DNA of 64,000 bases from PALSA-612 sp963846915 (GTDB taxonomy: Bacteria; Actinomycetota; Thermoleophilia; Gaiellales; Gaiellaceae): the NCBI GenBank assembly GCA_963846915.1, contig CAWJXV010000003.1:18517-82516 (forward strand), written 5' to 3'. Below the pieces are notes generated by a model. The model was not told where the DNA came from. It searched no databases and was given only the letters and a program-made list of their open reading frames with translations. Shown here in pieces: positions 40,603-49,385 of this stretch; position 1 is the stretch's first letter; each line of letters starts with the position of its first letter. The position numbers and the translations under genes are program-made.

Positions 40603-43355
40603 CAGCGCGCGCGGCCGTGCGGGCGAGAGCTGCGGCGCTGGCGCCGGCGCTCGCGCTTGGCCTGCGAGCGCGAGGTCGCGCCGTCGCCGGGCGGCGCAGG
40701 GGCGGCTCCCGCGGCGGCGGGCTCGGGCTCCGGCTCTTCCCCGTCGACCGGGACTCCGTAGGCCTCGGCCTCGGCGGCGAGGGTCTCGCTGGCCGCCGCA
40801 GCCGGCGCGGCGACTCGTCCGCCGATGCCCTTCTCGATCACGTCGACGCCGATCCTGCGCCGGAACTCGGGCTCACGCTCCTTGAAGATCGTCAGGAGCG
40901 GCGCAGCGATGAAGATCGACGAGTAGGCGCCGGCGAGGATGCCGATCATCAGCGCGAACGCGAAGTCCTTGAGCGTCGCCCCGCCGAAGATCAGAAGCGA
41001 GCCGATCGGCAGCAGCGTGATGAACGTCGTCGCCAGCGAGCGCCTGATCGTCTCCCACAGCGAGACGTTGGCGATGTTCGAGAACGAGGCGCGGCGCATG
41101 ATCGGAACGTTCTCTCGGATCCGGTCGAAGATGATGATCGTGTCGTAGATCGAGTACCCGAGCACGGTTAACACCGCGGCCACGGTGGCCGTCGTCACCT
41201 CCCGCTGCGACAGGGAGTAGACGCCGATCGTGATCAGGATGTCGTGCGCCAGGGCGACCATCACCGGCACCGAGTACTTCCAGTCGAACCGCAGCGCGAT
41301 GTAGCCCGCGATCAGGAGCAGCGAGACGATGACCGCGAGGATCGCCGAGCGTGCGACCTGGCTCGAGAAGCTCGACGAGACGACCCGCGAGTCGGGCGTC
41401 TGGGTGACGCCGAGCTTCGACGCGAGCAGCTTGCCGAACTTGTCCTGCTGCGCGGGCGTGATCGTCTTCATCCGCACCTGGAAGGACTCGTAGGTGCTGC
41501 TGCCCTTCGGGATCGTCGCGCCGCGGCCCTGAACCTCTGCGTCCGGCCTGCCGATCGCGCCCGCGAGGTCCCCGACCTGCGTGGTCGAAGCCGGCTTCGT
41601 CGTCACGAAGCTGATCTGGCTCCCGCCCTTGAAGTCGATGCCCAGGTTCAGCCCCTGCACGGCGAGCGAGATGACGCCCGCGAGGATGATGCCGCCCGAG
41701 ATCGCGAACCACGTCTTGCGCTTGCCCATGAAGTCGAGCTGCAGGAACTTGCCGTGCTGCTCGTGCGCAGCCCCGATATAGCGCGGGTTCGCGAACCAGC
41801 GGAAGCCGGCGAGCAGGCCGAGCATCGCGCGGGTCGCCGCGACGGCCGTGACCAGCGAGATCACGGTTCCGATCAGCAGCATCAGCGCGAAGCCCTTGAC
41901 CTGGGCCGTCGCGACTGCGAAGAGGACGAGCGCCGTGATCACGGTCACGACGTTGGCGTCGATGATCGTGTGGAAGCCCTTCTGGTAGCCGGTCGCGACC
42001 GCCGCACGGATCGACTTCCCTGCGCGCACCTCTTCCTTGATGCGTTCGAAGATGACGACGTTCGCGTCCGCGGCCACACCGATCGTCAGGATCAGGCCGG
42101 CGAAGCCCGGCAGCGTCACCGTCACGTTCAGGAGTAGCACCGCCGCGTACAGGAAGCCCGCATAGATGGCCAGGCCGGCGACGGCGACGAGGCCGAGGAA
42201 GCGGTAGAGGATGACCAGGAAGAGAGCGACGAGCAGCAGCGCGATGATCGCGGCCGTCTTCGCCTGGTTCAGCGAGTCCTTGCCCAGCGTGGCCGAGACG
42301 TTCGTCTGCTCGACGCGCTGGAACGGGATCGGCAGCGCGCCGTACTTGAGGACGAGCGCCAGGTTCTGCGCCTCGGTGAGCACGCCGGTGCCGGAGCCGA
42401 ACTGGATCTCGCCACCGCCCGCGATGCCGTCCGAGAGAGTCGAGTCCGTGTAGTCGATCTGGGGAAAGCTCTTGATGTCCCCGTCGAGGACGATCGCGAA
42501 GTGCTGCGGGGCGTTCCTGAGCTTCCCGCGCTCGTACAGGTTTCGCGTCACCGTCTGGAACGCGTGGTCGCCCTTGCTGTGGAACGAGAGCCGCACGATC
42601 GGCTGCCCGGTCGGGTCGAAGTCCTGGCGCACGCCGTCGGGGTTCAGGTCCTTGCCGGTGATCTCCGGGCGGTGGTTGAAGAGGTAGAAGTTGCGAACGT
42701 CGCCGGTCGATCCGGGGCAGACAGCCGGGTAGGGCTTGACGCCGCCGCACGAGATCAGGACGAGGCCCTGCGGCACCGCGAAGATCTTCTGACCCTTCTC
42801 GAGCTTCGATTGCTTCGCCGCCGAGAGGAGATCGTCCTTGCTGTGCTCAGGACCGGCGATCAGGTTCTGCTTGGGGCCGAACAGATAGAACTCGGTCGGC
42901 TTGCCGCTTTTCGCGAGCGACTGAACGGGCGCCAGCAGGCCGTAGCGCGTCTTGAACGCGACCGGGTTCCCCTGCGTGTCGATCGATGGGCTGTGCAGGT
43001 CGCCCTCGAGGTCGTAGAGCTCCAGCACCGCCGTCTGGCCGATGATCTTGGCCGCCTTCTGCGGGTCGTGCACGCCCGCGAGCTGGATCACGATCTGGTT
43101 CGGCTCCTGCTTGCGGATCTCGGGCTCGCTGACGCCGAGGGCGTCGATGCGCGACCGCATGATCGTCACGGCGGTGTCGAGCTCGTCCGACGTCAGATGG
43201 TGGCCCGGGACCTTCTGCGCCTGAAGCACCACCTCGAGGCCGCCCTTGAGGTCGAGACCGAGGGTCGGCTTCTTGATGGTGTCGACCGCGACCGCGCCCG
43301 CGAGGGCGGCGAGGATCAGGGCGAGCAGAAGGAAGTGTTTGCGGCGGTCGCGCAC
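40602..43355 (-). CDS. secDF: SecD-SecF fusion protein of the Sec translocase
   Basis: A 917-residue fusion of two RND-type membrane proteins that use the proton motive force to help pull proteins out of the Sec channel. SecD part at 1-530 (GLDLKGGLEVVL, six membrane segments including GVAADANVVIFERIKEE). SecF part from about 545 (GIDFKGGSQISFV, DTIIIFDRIRENV). A long Ala/Pro-rich basic tail closes it. It follows yajC. Fused forms are known in Bacillus and some actinobacteria; many actinobacteria keep two genes. Confidence 0.95.
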   Translation of the reverse strand: MRDRRKHFLLLALILAALAGAVAVDTIKKPTLGLDLKGGLEVVLQAQKVPGHHLTSDELDTAVTIMRSRIDALGVSEPEIRKQEPNQIVIQLAGVHDPQKAAKIIGQTAVLELYDLEGDLHSPSIDTQGNPVAFKTRYGLLAPVQSLAKSGKPTEFYLFGPKQNLIAGPEHSKDDLLSAAKQSKLEKGQKIFAVPQGLVLISCGGVKPYPAVCPGSTGDVRNFYLFNHRPEITGKDLNPDGVRQDFDPTGQPIVRLSFHSKGDHAFQTVTRNLYERGKLRNAPQHFAIVLDGDIKSFPQIDYTDSTLSDGIAGGGEIQFGSGTGVLTEAQNLALVLKYGALPIPFQRVEQTNVSATLGKDSLNQAKTAAIIALLLVALFLVILYRFLGLVAVAGLAIYAGFLYAAVLLLNVTVTLPGFAGLILTIGVAADANVVIFERIKEEVRAGKSIRAAVATGYQKGFHTIIDANVVTVITALVLFAVATAQVKGFALMLLIGTVISLVTAVAATRAMLGLLAGFRWFANPRYIGAAHEQHGKFLQLDFMGKRKTWFAISGGIILAGVISLAVQGLNLGIDFKGGSQISFVTTKPASTTQVGDLAGAIGRPDAEVQGRGATIPKGSSTYESFQVRMKTITPAQQDKFGKLLASKLGVTQTPDSRVVSSSFSSQVARSAILAVIVSLLLIAGYIALRFDWKYSVPVMVALAHDILITIGVYSLSQREVTTATVAAVLTVLGYSIYDTIIIFDRIRENVPIMRRASFSNIANVSLWETIRRSLATTFITLLPIGSLLIFGGATLKDFAFALMIGILAGAYSSIFIAAPLLTIFKEREPEFRRRIGVDVIEKGIGGRVAAPAAAASETLAAEAEAYGVPVDGEEPEPEPAAAGAAPAPPGDGATSRSQAKRERRRQRRSSRPHGRAR

Positions 43356-43374
43356 GAGCGAGCTCCAGGCCAGA

Positions 43375-43683
43375 TTACCCTGACGTCACGTCGTTCGGAT
43401 CGCGGGCCGACTCGTCGATGGTCGTCACCGCCGCGACGGCCCGCCGGTCGAGCTTGACCTCGACTCCGGGTGCGATCTCGATCATCAGCTCCTCCCCCAT
43501 GACCCGGCGGACGGTGCCGTGCATGCCGCCCGCGGTGATGATCTCGTCCCCGGGCTCGAGCAGCTCGATCAGGCGCATCAGATCCTCGACCTGACGCCGT
43601 TGGCGGCGCCGCTGCGGTACGACCCACACAAACCAGAACAGCGTGAGCAGCGCGATCAGGACCAGGACGACGACTATGGACAT
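43375..43683 (-). CDS. yajC: preprotein translocase subunit YajC
   Basis: A 102-residue single-span membrane protein: transmembrane helix at about 3-22, basic WVVPQRRRQRRQVEDL, then LEPGDEIITAGGMHGTVRRV, the YajC core. It associates with SecDF and lies 19 nt upstream of it. ATG at 43683 overlaps the tgt 3' end by 10 nt. Confidence 0.92.
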   Translation of the reverse strand: MSIVVVLVLIALLTLFWFVWVVPQRRRQRRQVEDLMRLIELLEPGDEIITAGGMHGTVRRVMGEELMIEIAPGVEVKLDRRAVAAVTTIDESARDPNDVTSG

Positions 43684-44801
43684 GAGGTTTCCTCGTGGGC
43701 GCGAGCGAGTCGCTCTTCGGCTTCGCGCTTGAAGTCTGCCAGCCGCCCCGCTTCGATCGCCTCGCGAGCTGAGGCGGTCAGCCGCAGCAGGAAGCGCAGG
43801 TTGTGCAGGGTCAGCAGGCGGAGGCCGAGGATCTCCTGCTGCGTTACGAGGTGGCGGATGTAGGCACGGGAGAAGCGCGTGCAGGCCGGGCAGTCGCAGC
43901 TCTCCTCGAGCGGCGCCTCGTCCCGCGTGAACCGCGCGTTTCGCAGGTTGAGCCGGCCCTCCCACGTCAATGCCGAGCCCGTCCGGCCGGTGCGGGTCGG
44001 CAGCACGCAGTCGAACATGTCGATCCCGCGCGCGACGACGTCCAGAATGCCGAGCGGGTCGCCGATCCCCATGAAGTAGCGCGGCTTCTCGGCGGGGAGC
44101 AGCGGTGCGGCGGCCTCCACGGTGTCGAGCATCGCCTCGCGGCTCTCCCCCACGCTCAGCCCGCCCAGCGCATGGCCGTCGAAGCCGATCTCGACGATCT
44201 CCTCCACCGAGCGCCGGCGCAGCGCCGGGTCGATGCCGCCCTGCGCGATCCCGAAGAGGAGCTGTCCGGGAGCACGCGAGGCGAGCGCCTGCCGTCGCGC
44301 CCAGCCGGTGGTCAGCTCGACCGCGCGCTCGGCCTCGGCCGCGGTGGCCCCGGCCGGCGGGCACACGTCGAGGCACATCGCGACGTCAGAGCCGAGCAGG
44401 GCCTGGACGGCCGCGACCGACTCGGGCGTGAAGCGCGCCGTCTCGCCGTCGTAGACGGAGCGGAAGGTGACGCCGTCGTCGTCGCACGCGAGCAGCGTGT
44501 CGCGGAGCGAGAAGACCTGGAAGCCGCCCGAGTCGGTCAGGAGCGGGCCGTCCCAGCCCATGAAACGGTGGAGGCCGCCGAGTTCGGCGATCGTCTCCGC
44601 GCCGGGGCGGAAGTTGAGGTGATACGTGTTGCCGAGGACGATCGTGGCGCCAAGCGAGGCCAGCTCGCCGGGGTCGACCGCCTTGACGGTCGCCTTCGTC
44701 CCGACCGGCATGAACACGGGCGTCGGCACGTCGCCGTGGGCCGTGCGCAGAACCCCGGCCCGCGCCTCGCCGTCCGTCGCGGTGAGCTCGAAGCAGCCCA
44801 T
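43674..44801 (-). CDS. tgt: tRNA-guanine transglycosylase
   Basis: A 375-residue enzyme that swaps guanine 34 for preQ1 in tRNAs with GUN anticodons. TDSGGFQVFSL holds the catalytic Asp, FDCVLPTRTGRTG the second Asp and binding loop, and CDCPAC...YIRHL the zinc site. ATG at 44801 (a GTG directly before it is possible; TGTTCT lies 7 nt upstream of that GTG). tgt-yajC-secDF is a common gene order. Confidence 0.96.
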   Translation of the reverse strand: MGCFELTATDGEARAGVLRTAHGDVPTPVFMPVGTKATVKAVDPGELASLGATIVLGNTYHLNFRPGAETIAELGGLHRFMGWDGPLLTDSGGFQVFSLRDTLLACDDDGVTFRSVYDGETARFTPESVAAVQALLGSDVAMCLDVCPPAGATAAEAERAVELTTGWARRQALASRAPGQLLFGIAQGGIDPALRRRSVEEIVEIGFDGHALGGLSVGESREAMLDTVEAAAPLLPAEKPRYFMGIGDPLGILDVVARGIDMFDCVLPTRTGRTGSALTWEGRLNLRNARFTRDEAPLEESCDCPACTRFSRAYIRHLVTQQEILGLRLLTLHNLRFLLRLTASAREAIEAGRLADFKREAEERLARAHEETSCP

Positions 44802-44823
44802 CACGTGAGTGAGAACAGCCGGT

Positions 44824-45204
44824 TCAGGGCAGTGCGAGGACGTCGGGCTCGACCCAGGCGGCGCGCGCGGACTCGAGCGTCTCGGACGTCCAGTGCTTCC
44901 TGACAATCGAGCCGTCGAGAAGAAGCGGAAAACGTGCGACGAACGCGTCGAAGTCGTCGATCCCGGGCTCGACTCGGGTCGCGTGCCCGACGAGGTGGAT
45001 CCAGAAGCGGGTGAGCGTCTCGTGGTAGCGGTCTCCCTCGCCTTGGAGCTCCGCGAGGTGGTGGAGGATCCGTGCGACGCGGTCGCCACCCGGCCCGGCG
45101 CCTTCGTCGCGGATCACGAGCCACGCGAGCCTGAGGTGCTCGCGATGCCCGAGCCGCGGCGCTCCGGCATGCGCCGCCTCGAGATACCGGGCGTCGGTCG
45201 TCAC
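44824..45204 (-). CDS. conserved hypothetical protein (HLRLAW motif)
   Basis: A 126-residue helical protein with HREHLRLAWLVIRDEG, RVARILHHLAELQG, then RYHETLTRFWIHLVGHA. I have seen this motif order in small proteins of unknown function across bacteria. GTG at 45204 overlaps the stop of the preceding gene (GTGA); a GTG at 45213 is an alternative. The longer open frame upstream is antisense shadow. Confidence 0.75.
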   Translation of the reverse strand: MTTDARYLEAAHAGAPRLGHREHLRLAWLVIRDEGAGPGGDRVARILHHLAELQGEGDRYHETLTRFWIHLVGHATRVEPGIDDFDAFVARFPLLLDGSIVRKHWTSETLESARAAWVEPDVLALP

Positions 45205-45515
45205 GAACCGCACGATACCCCGCCCGCGGGCCGCTGCGTCTCGAACCAGGCGTGGACGGCATCGGCGGCGGACGTGTCGCTCTCCGGATCCGCTTCCTCC
45301 CCGAGGTCGCCGCGGATCCGCCCCAGCTCCGACGCGATCGCCCGCGGCGGCGCGGCGCTCCCGAGCAGGAGCGCGATCCGCTCGACTGCTGCCTGGGCCG
45401 CCTCGTCGTCGGCCGACGCCATCGGCGGCCAGGCGCTGCGCAGCACCCCCGCGAGCTCCTCCTCGCCTCCCTGGTGCCAGAAGCTCCGCCACTCGCTCGC
45501 GCTCCGCGGTCTCAC
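45201..45515 (-). CDS. small hypothetical protein
   Basis: A 104-residue acidic protein of unknown function, starting near SASEWRSFWHQGGEEELAG with a Trp-rich N terminus and then helices (EAAQAAVERIALLLG, RAIASELGRIRGDLGEEAD). GTG start with GGGG upstream. It is coupled by a GTGA overlap to the HLRLAW protein, so the two may act together. Confidence 0.65.
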   Translation of the reverse strand: MRPRSASEWRSFWHQGGEEELAGVLRSAWPPMASADDEAAQAAVERIALLLGSAAPPRAIASELGRIRGDLGEEADPESDTSAADAVHAWFETQRPAGGVSCGS

Positions 45516-45561
45516 GAGCCCCAGGATGCCGGAGCGACGCGGTCGGGGGTCCGCGAACCGC

Positions 45562-45629
45562 GGTGCCAGACACCGGGACAGGAGGTCTCACCGAGCCTTG
45601 CTCACGGGACGTATTCGGTGTCTGACACC
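45562..45629. repeat. paired GGTGYCWGACACC palindromes
   Basis: GGTGCCAGACACC (45562-45574) and the perfect palindrome GGTGTCTGACACC (45617-45629) bracket a 42-nt spacer in the gap between queA and the next gene. This looks like a REP-type or miniature palindromic element. Similar palindromes are common in several genomes. Confidence 0.55.
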
Positions 45630-45661
45630 GCCGTTTGGGCATGTGTGCCCGGGCCGTGGCC

Positions 45662-46603
45662 TCACAGAACGAGCATCGCATCGCCGAACGAGTAGAAGCG
45701 GTAACGCTCGGCGATCGCGAGCCGGTAGAGCTCACGCGTCTCGTCGACGCCGGCAAACGCCATGACGAGCGCGAGCAACGTCGTCCGTGGCAGGTGGAAG
45801 TTCGTCAGCAGCACGTCGACGCGGCGGAACTCGAAGCCCGGGGTGACGAAGAGCTCCGTGCGCCCTTCGATCGGTTCGCCGCGCGCGAGCGACTCGACCA
45901 CGCGGACCGCGGTCGTCCCTGCGGCGGCAACGCGATCGGCGGAGCGAATCCGCTCCCACGCACCGGGCTCGACTGCGTAGCGCTCGCCGTGGAGCGGGTG
46001 CTCCTCGACCGTCGGCTCGGTCAGCGGACGGAAGGTGTCGAGGCCGACGTGCAGCGTCACACGCTCGACGTCCAGCCTGGCCAGCACGCCTGGCGTGAAG
46101 TGGAGCCCGGCGGTGGGCGCGGCGGCCGACCCCGGGTCGCGCGCATAGACCGTCTGGTAGCGCTCCGGGTCCTCCAGCGGCTCGGTGATGTACGGCGGGA
46201 GCGGCGTCTCGCCGTCGGGCTCGCCGTCGAGGCGGACGAGCCAGCGTCCGGCGCCGAGCGGCTCGACGAGCTCGACGGGGCCGAGCCGCATGCCCGCGCG
46301 CAACTTCGCCGAAGGGCGGGCGAGCGCCTCCCAGAGGCCGTCGCCGGCGGGCTCGAGGAGCAGCACCTCCGCTGCTCCGCCGCCCGGCCGTCGCAGGCGC
46401 AGCCGCGCAGGGATCACGCGCGAGTCGTTGACGACGACGAGCTCGCCGCGGGTCAGCTCGTCGGGCAGCTCACGGAAGCGCCGATGGCGCACCTCGCCGC
46501 TCGCGCGGTCGAACACGAGGAGGCGCGACGAATCGCGTGGTTCGGCCGGTTTCTGCGCGATCAGGTCGGCCGGAAGGTCGTAATCGAGCGCCGAAGAGTC
46601 CAT
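45662..46603 (-). CDS. queA: S-adenosylmethionine:tRNA ribosyltransferase-isomerase
   Basis: A 313-residue enzyme that transfers ribose from SAM to preQ1-tRNA, giving epoxyqueuosine. DYDLPADLIAQKPAEPRDSSRL (blocks LPADLIAQKP and RDSSRL), VVNDSRVIPARL, PTAGLHFT and TNFHLPRTTLL are diagnostic. It is 30-40 residues shorter than many QueA proteins, with a compact middle domain. ATG with TAGCTT 9 nt upstream. Confidence 0.95.
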   Translation of the reverse strand: MDSSALDYDLPADLIAQKPAEPRDSSRLLVFDRASGEVRHRRFRELPDELTRGELVVVNDSRVIPARLRLRRPGGGAAEVLLLEPAGDGLWEALARPSAKLRAGMRLGPVELVEPLGAGRWLVRLDGEPDGETPLPPYITEPLEDPERYQTVYARDPGSAAAPTAGLHFTPGVLARLDVERVTLHVGLDTFRPLTEPTVEEHPLHGERYAVEPGAWERIRSADRVAAAGTTAVRVVESLARGEPIEGRTELFVTPGFEFRRVDVLLTNFHLPRTTLLALVMAFAGVDETRELYRLAIAERYRFYSFGDAMLVL

Positions 46604-46612
46604 CCGACGGGG

Positions 46613-46622
46613 AAGCTATCGT
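46613..46622. promoter_or_regulatory. overlapping divergent -10 elements (queA / 46630 gene)
   Basis: TATCGT (46617-46622, plus) lies 7 nt before the GTG of the rightward gene and TAGCTT (46618-46613, minus) lies 9 nt before the queA ATG. The hexamers share two base pairs, so only one polymerase could bind at a time. Confidence 0.45.
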
Positions 46623-46629
46623 CGCGCCC

Positions 46630-47028
46630 GTGAGCGAAGGCTCCGTCCGGCCCATCGACGAGCAGATCGCCGCCGCGGTTCGCGACGGCGTCCGCGGCGA
46701 GGCGGCTCCCGTCGGGCGTCACCTGGCCGAGGTGCGCGGGATGAGCGTCCGCGCGATCCGTCAGCTCGAGCGCATCGAGGCGAACCTCGGCGCCGAGCGC
46801 TCGTCACGGGTCGACGACCTGGCCGTGCTCGTCGACCTGTTCACCGCCGGCTGGCGCTCGGTGGACGAGCGCCTCGCCCGGATCGAGGAGCTGCTGGGCG
46901 GCGACGAGCGTATCGACGTGATCGGGCTCCGGGGCTCGGAGCAGGACGCCCTGTCGGCTGAAGCGAAAGCGTCGGCTGAAGTGAAAGGGTCGGCTGAAGT
47001 GACGCTGCCCCAGGCCGATGCGGCGTAA
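46630..47028 (+). CDS. hypothetical helical protein with repeat tail
   Basis: A 132-residue protein of unknown function, mostly charged helix (VRAIRQLERIEANLGAE, then DERLARIEELLGG). Residues 108-126 consist of three copies of SAE(A/V)(K/T) encoded by an 18-nt tandem repeat. GTG start with TATCGT 7 nt upstream and no Shine-Dalgarno. It diverges from queA and converges with the UbiA-family gene. Confidence 0.6.
   Translation: MSEGSVRPIDEQIAAAVRDGVRGEAAPVGRHLAEVRGMSVRAIRQLERIEANLGAERSSRVDDLAVLVDLFTAGWRSVDERLARIEELLGGDERIDVIGLRGSEQDALSAEAKASAEVKGSAEVTLPQADAA
46954..47007 (+). repeat. three 18-bp tandem repeats inside a gene
   Basis: Three units beginning TCGGCTGAAG, each 18 bp, lie at 46954-46971, 46972-46989 and 46990-47007. 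Units 1 and 2 differ at two positions and unit 3 diverges in its last six bases. The unit keeps the reading frame, so copy number may vary between strains. Confidence 0.8.
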
Positions 47029-47928
47029 CTAGGTCGCGAGCAGGATCGCGGCGCAGGTGGCGGTCCACACGACGATCGCAGCGAGCAGCGGCACGTCGCG
47101 AAGCAGCACCTCTTCCGGCTCCTCGCCCGCACCGCGGCCGCGCACGAGCCACACGTAGCGCCCGATCCCGAACGCGACGAACGGGATCGTCACCGCCATC
47201 CAGCGCGAGTTGCCCGCGGTCAGCGTGTACGCCGCGTAGACGAGCACCGTCGCGATCGCGAGCACGCTGACGAGCCGGTCGACGAGCTCCTGTGAGTAGC
47301 CGTCGAGCACGGGCCGGCCCGGGGTCGCGCCCGCGCCGACGAGCGAGATCTCGGCGCGCCGCTTCGACAGCGCCAGGAAGAGCGCGAGCAGCGCAGTGCA
47401 GACGAGAAGCCACGGCGAGATGCGCACGTCGACGGCGACCGCACCCGCGGCCGCACGTACGACGAAGAGCGCCGCAATCGTCGCGACGTCCAGCAGCACG
47501 ACGTGCTTGAGCCCGAGCGAGTACGCCGCCTGGAGGCCGACGAAGACGAGCAGGAGCACGAACGACCAGACGCCGAGGAGCGCCGAGAGGACGATCGCGG
47601 TCGCCACGAGCCCGAGTGCCAGCGAAAGGGCACCTCGCTCGGACAGCTCGCCGCGCGCAATCGGCCGCATCCGCTTTACCGGGTGCAACCGGTCGAGCCC
47701 GACGTCCCGGACGTCGTTCGCGAGATACGCGGCGCTCGACGCCGCGCAGTAGGCGACGAAACAGACGCTCGCCGCGACCCACTTGTGCCAGTCGCCGATC
47801 TCCGCCGCGAAGACGATCCCGGCGAAGACGAGCAGGTTCTTCGTCCACTGGCGCGGGCGCATCGCCGCCAACGACGCCCGCAGCTTGCCGCGGGCGAGCG
47901 GGAGCTCGAGGGCACGGGCAACCGCCAT
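47029..47928 (-). CDS. UbiA-family decaprenyl-phosphate phosphoribosyltransferase-like protein
   Basis: A 299-residue polytopic membrane transferase. RPRQWTKNLLVFAG at 24-37 and NDVRDVGLDRLHPVKRMRPI at 71-90 carry the NDxxD and D-R-H-P-x-K-R signature of DPPR synthases. In mycobacteria this enzyme feeds arabinan synthesis; here it implies a polyprenyl-phosphoryl pentose donor for cell-envelope sugars. ATG with TAGCAT 9 nt upstream. Confidence 0.85.
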   Translation of the reverse strand: MAVARALELPLARGKLRASLAAMRPRQWTKNLLVFAGIVFAAEIGDWHKWVAASVCFVAYCAASSAAYLANDVRDVGLDRLHPVKRMRPIARGELSERGALSLALGLVATAIVLSALLGVWSFVLLLVFVGLQAAYSLGLKHVVLLDVATIAALFVVRAAAGAVAVDVRISPWLLVCTALLALFLALSKRRAEISLVGAGATPGRPVLDGYSQELVDRLVSVLAIATVLVYAAYTLTAGNSRWMAVTIPFVAFGIGRYVWLVRGRGAGEEPEEVLLRDVPLLAAIVVWTATCAAILLAT

Positions 47929-47956
47929 TGCCGACGGATGCTAAAGCGCGGGCGCC

Positions 47957-49375
47957 CTACAGGGCGGGTGTAGCGGGCAAGACGAGCTCGAATCGGCTCC
48001 CCCGGCCGGGCGACGTGTCGAGCTCGATGCGGCCCCCGAGTGCCTGCGCGAGCTCACTCGCGATCGCGAGCCCGAGGCCGGTGCCGCTCCCATCGCCCGA
48101 CTGATCGCGCGAGAAGAATGGGCGGAAGATCCGCTCGCGCTCCTCCGGCCGGATGCCCGGACCGGTGTCGCCGACGACCACCGACACCGAGCCGTTCGCC
48201 GACGAGAGACCGAGGTCGACGCGGCCCCCGTCGGGCGTCCAGCGGAACGCGTTCGTGAGCAGGTTGGAGACGATCTGCAGCACGCGGTCTCCGTCCGTCA
48301 GGATCGCGGGGCAGGCGCCGATGTCGCAGCGGTAGTCGATCGAGCGGCGCCGCGCCTCCTCGCCGAACGACGCGTAGACCTGGTCGAGGAGCCGGGCCAT
48401 GTCGACCTCCTCGTGCAGCACGGTGAAGCGGTGGGCGTCGAGCTTCGCCAGGTCGAGTACGTCGCCCACGAGCCGCTCGAGCCGGGCGGCTGCGGCGGCG
48501 ACCACGTCGAGCGACGCGCGCTCGGCGTCGGGATCGGAGGTCAGGCCCTCGCGCATGGCCTCGACGTGCCCCCGGATCGCGGTCAGCGGCGTCCGCAGCT
48601 CGTGCGACACGGTCATGAGGAAGTTCCGCTCACGCTCCTCCGCCTCTCCGAGCCGCGCGGCCATCTCGCGGAAGCGATCGGCGAGGTCGCTGATCTCTCC
48701 GCCACCTCTCACTGCCGGCACCGGCACGTCGTACCGGCCGCGCGCGATCTCGTCGGCCGCCTTCGACAGGCCGAGCACCGGCTTCGTGATGCGTCGCGAC
48801 GCGTACCAGCCGAGCAAGCCGGCAACGAGCAGCCCGCCCAGGATCGACACGCCGAAGAACTTCATCAGCGTCACCCACGTGTCGCGCAGCTCGGTCTGCG
48901 GCTTGGCGATCACGAGGACGCCGAGGGTCGTCGACCCGACGGTGAAAGGGCCTGCGACGGCGGTGAACGCCTTGCCGTGCGGGGGCGTGAAGTCGAACGA
49001 CTGCGTGTGGCCGACCCGGATCCGCTCGACGTCGATCTTCTTCCGTGCGTCCTGCGGCAGCGGGCGGAGACCCGCGAGCCCGTTGCCCTCGCCCGGGAAC
49101 GGCGGCACGCCGAAGTAGTAGATCCTGTCGCCGGTCGCGTTCTCGAGCTGCGGCGGCTCGATCGCCGGCGCGGCCGCCCCCTTGTCGATGACAGCCTTGG
49201 CCTGCTCGGACAGCAGCTGGTTGAGGCCGGACGCCTCGCGACGCAACTCCCTGAGCGACTGCGAGCGCGAGTAGCTCGAGAGGAGCTGGAACGCGATCGC
49301 GACGGAGACGATGCCCGCCGCGGCGATCCCGGCCAGGAAGAGCGCCGGCAGCCGGAAGCGCAGCGAGCGCAGCAT
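47957..49375 (-). CDS. sensor histidine kinase with HAMP domain
   Basis: A 472-residue membrane kinase: transmembrane helices at about 10-32 and 172-193, an extracytoplasmic sensor between them, HAMP at about 193-245, the phospho-His in SHELRTPLTAIRGH near 257 and ATPase motifs (NLLTNAFRWTP, VGDTGPGI, GTGLGLAI). It lies 10 nt downstream of its response regulator, forming a standard two-component pair. Signal unknown. Confidence 0.93.
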   Translation of the reverse strand: MLRSLRFRLPALFLAGIAAAGIVSVAIAFQLLSSYSRSQSLRELRREASGLNQLLSEQAKAVIDKGAAAPAIEPPQLENATGDRIYYFGVPPFPGEGNGLAGLRPLPQDARKKIDVERIRVGHTQSFDFTPPHGKAFTAVAGPFTVGSTTLGVLVIAKPQTELRDTWVTLMKFFGVSILGGLLVAGLLGWYASRRITKPVLGLSKAADEIARGRYDVPVPAVRGGGEISDLADRFREMAARLGEAEERERNFLMTVSHELRTPLTAIRGHVEAMREGLTSDPDAERASLDVVAAAAARLERLVGDVLDLAKLDAHRFTVLHEEVDMARLLDQVYASFGEEARRRSIDYRCDIGACPAILTDGDRVLQIVSNLLTNAFRWTPDGGRVDLGLSSANGSVSVVVGDTGPGIRPEERERIFRPFFSRDQSGDGSGTGLGLAIASELAQALGGRIELDTSPGRGSRFELVLPATPAL

Positions 49376-49385
49376 GTCGGTAAGC

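Noticed and set aside
45562..45629. CRISPR array
   Set aside because: Only two related palindromes and one spacer, with no cas genes in the window.
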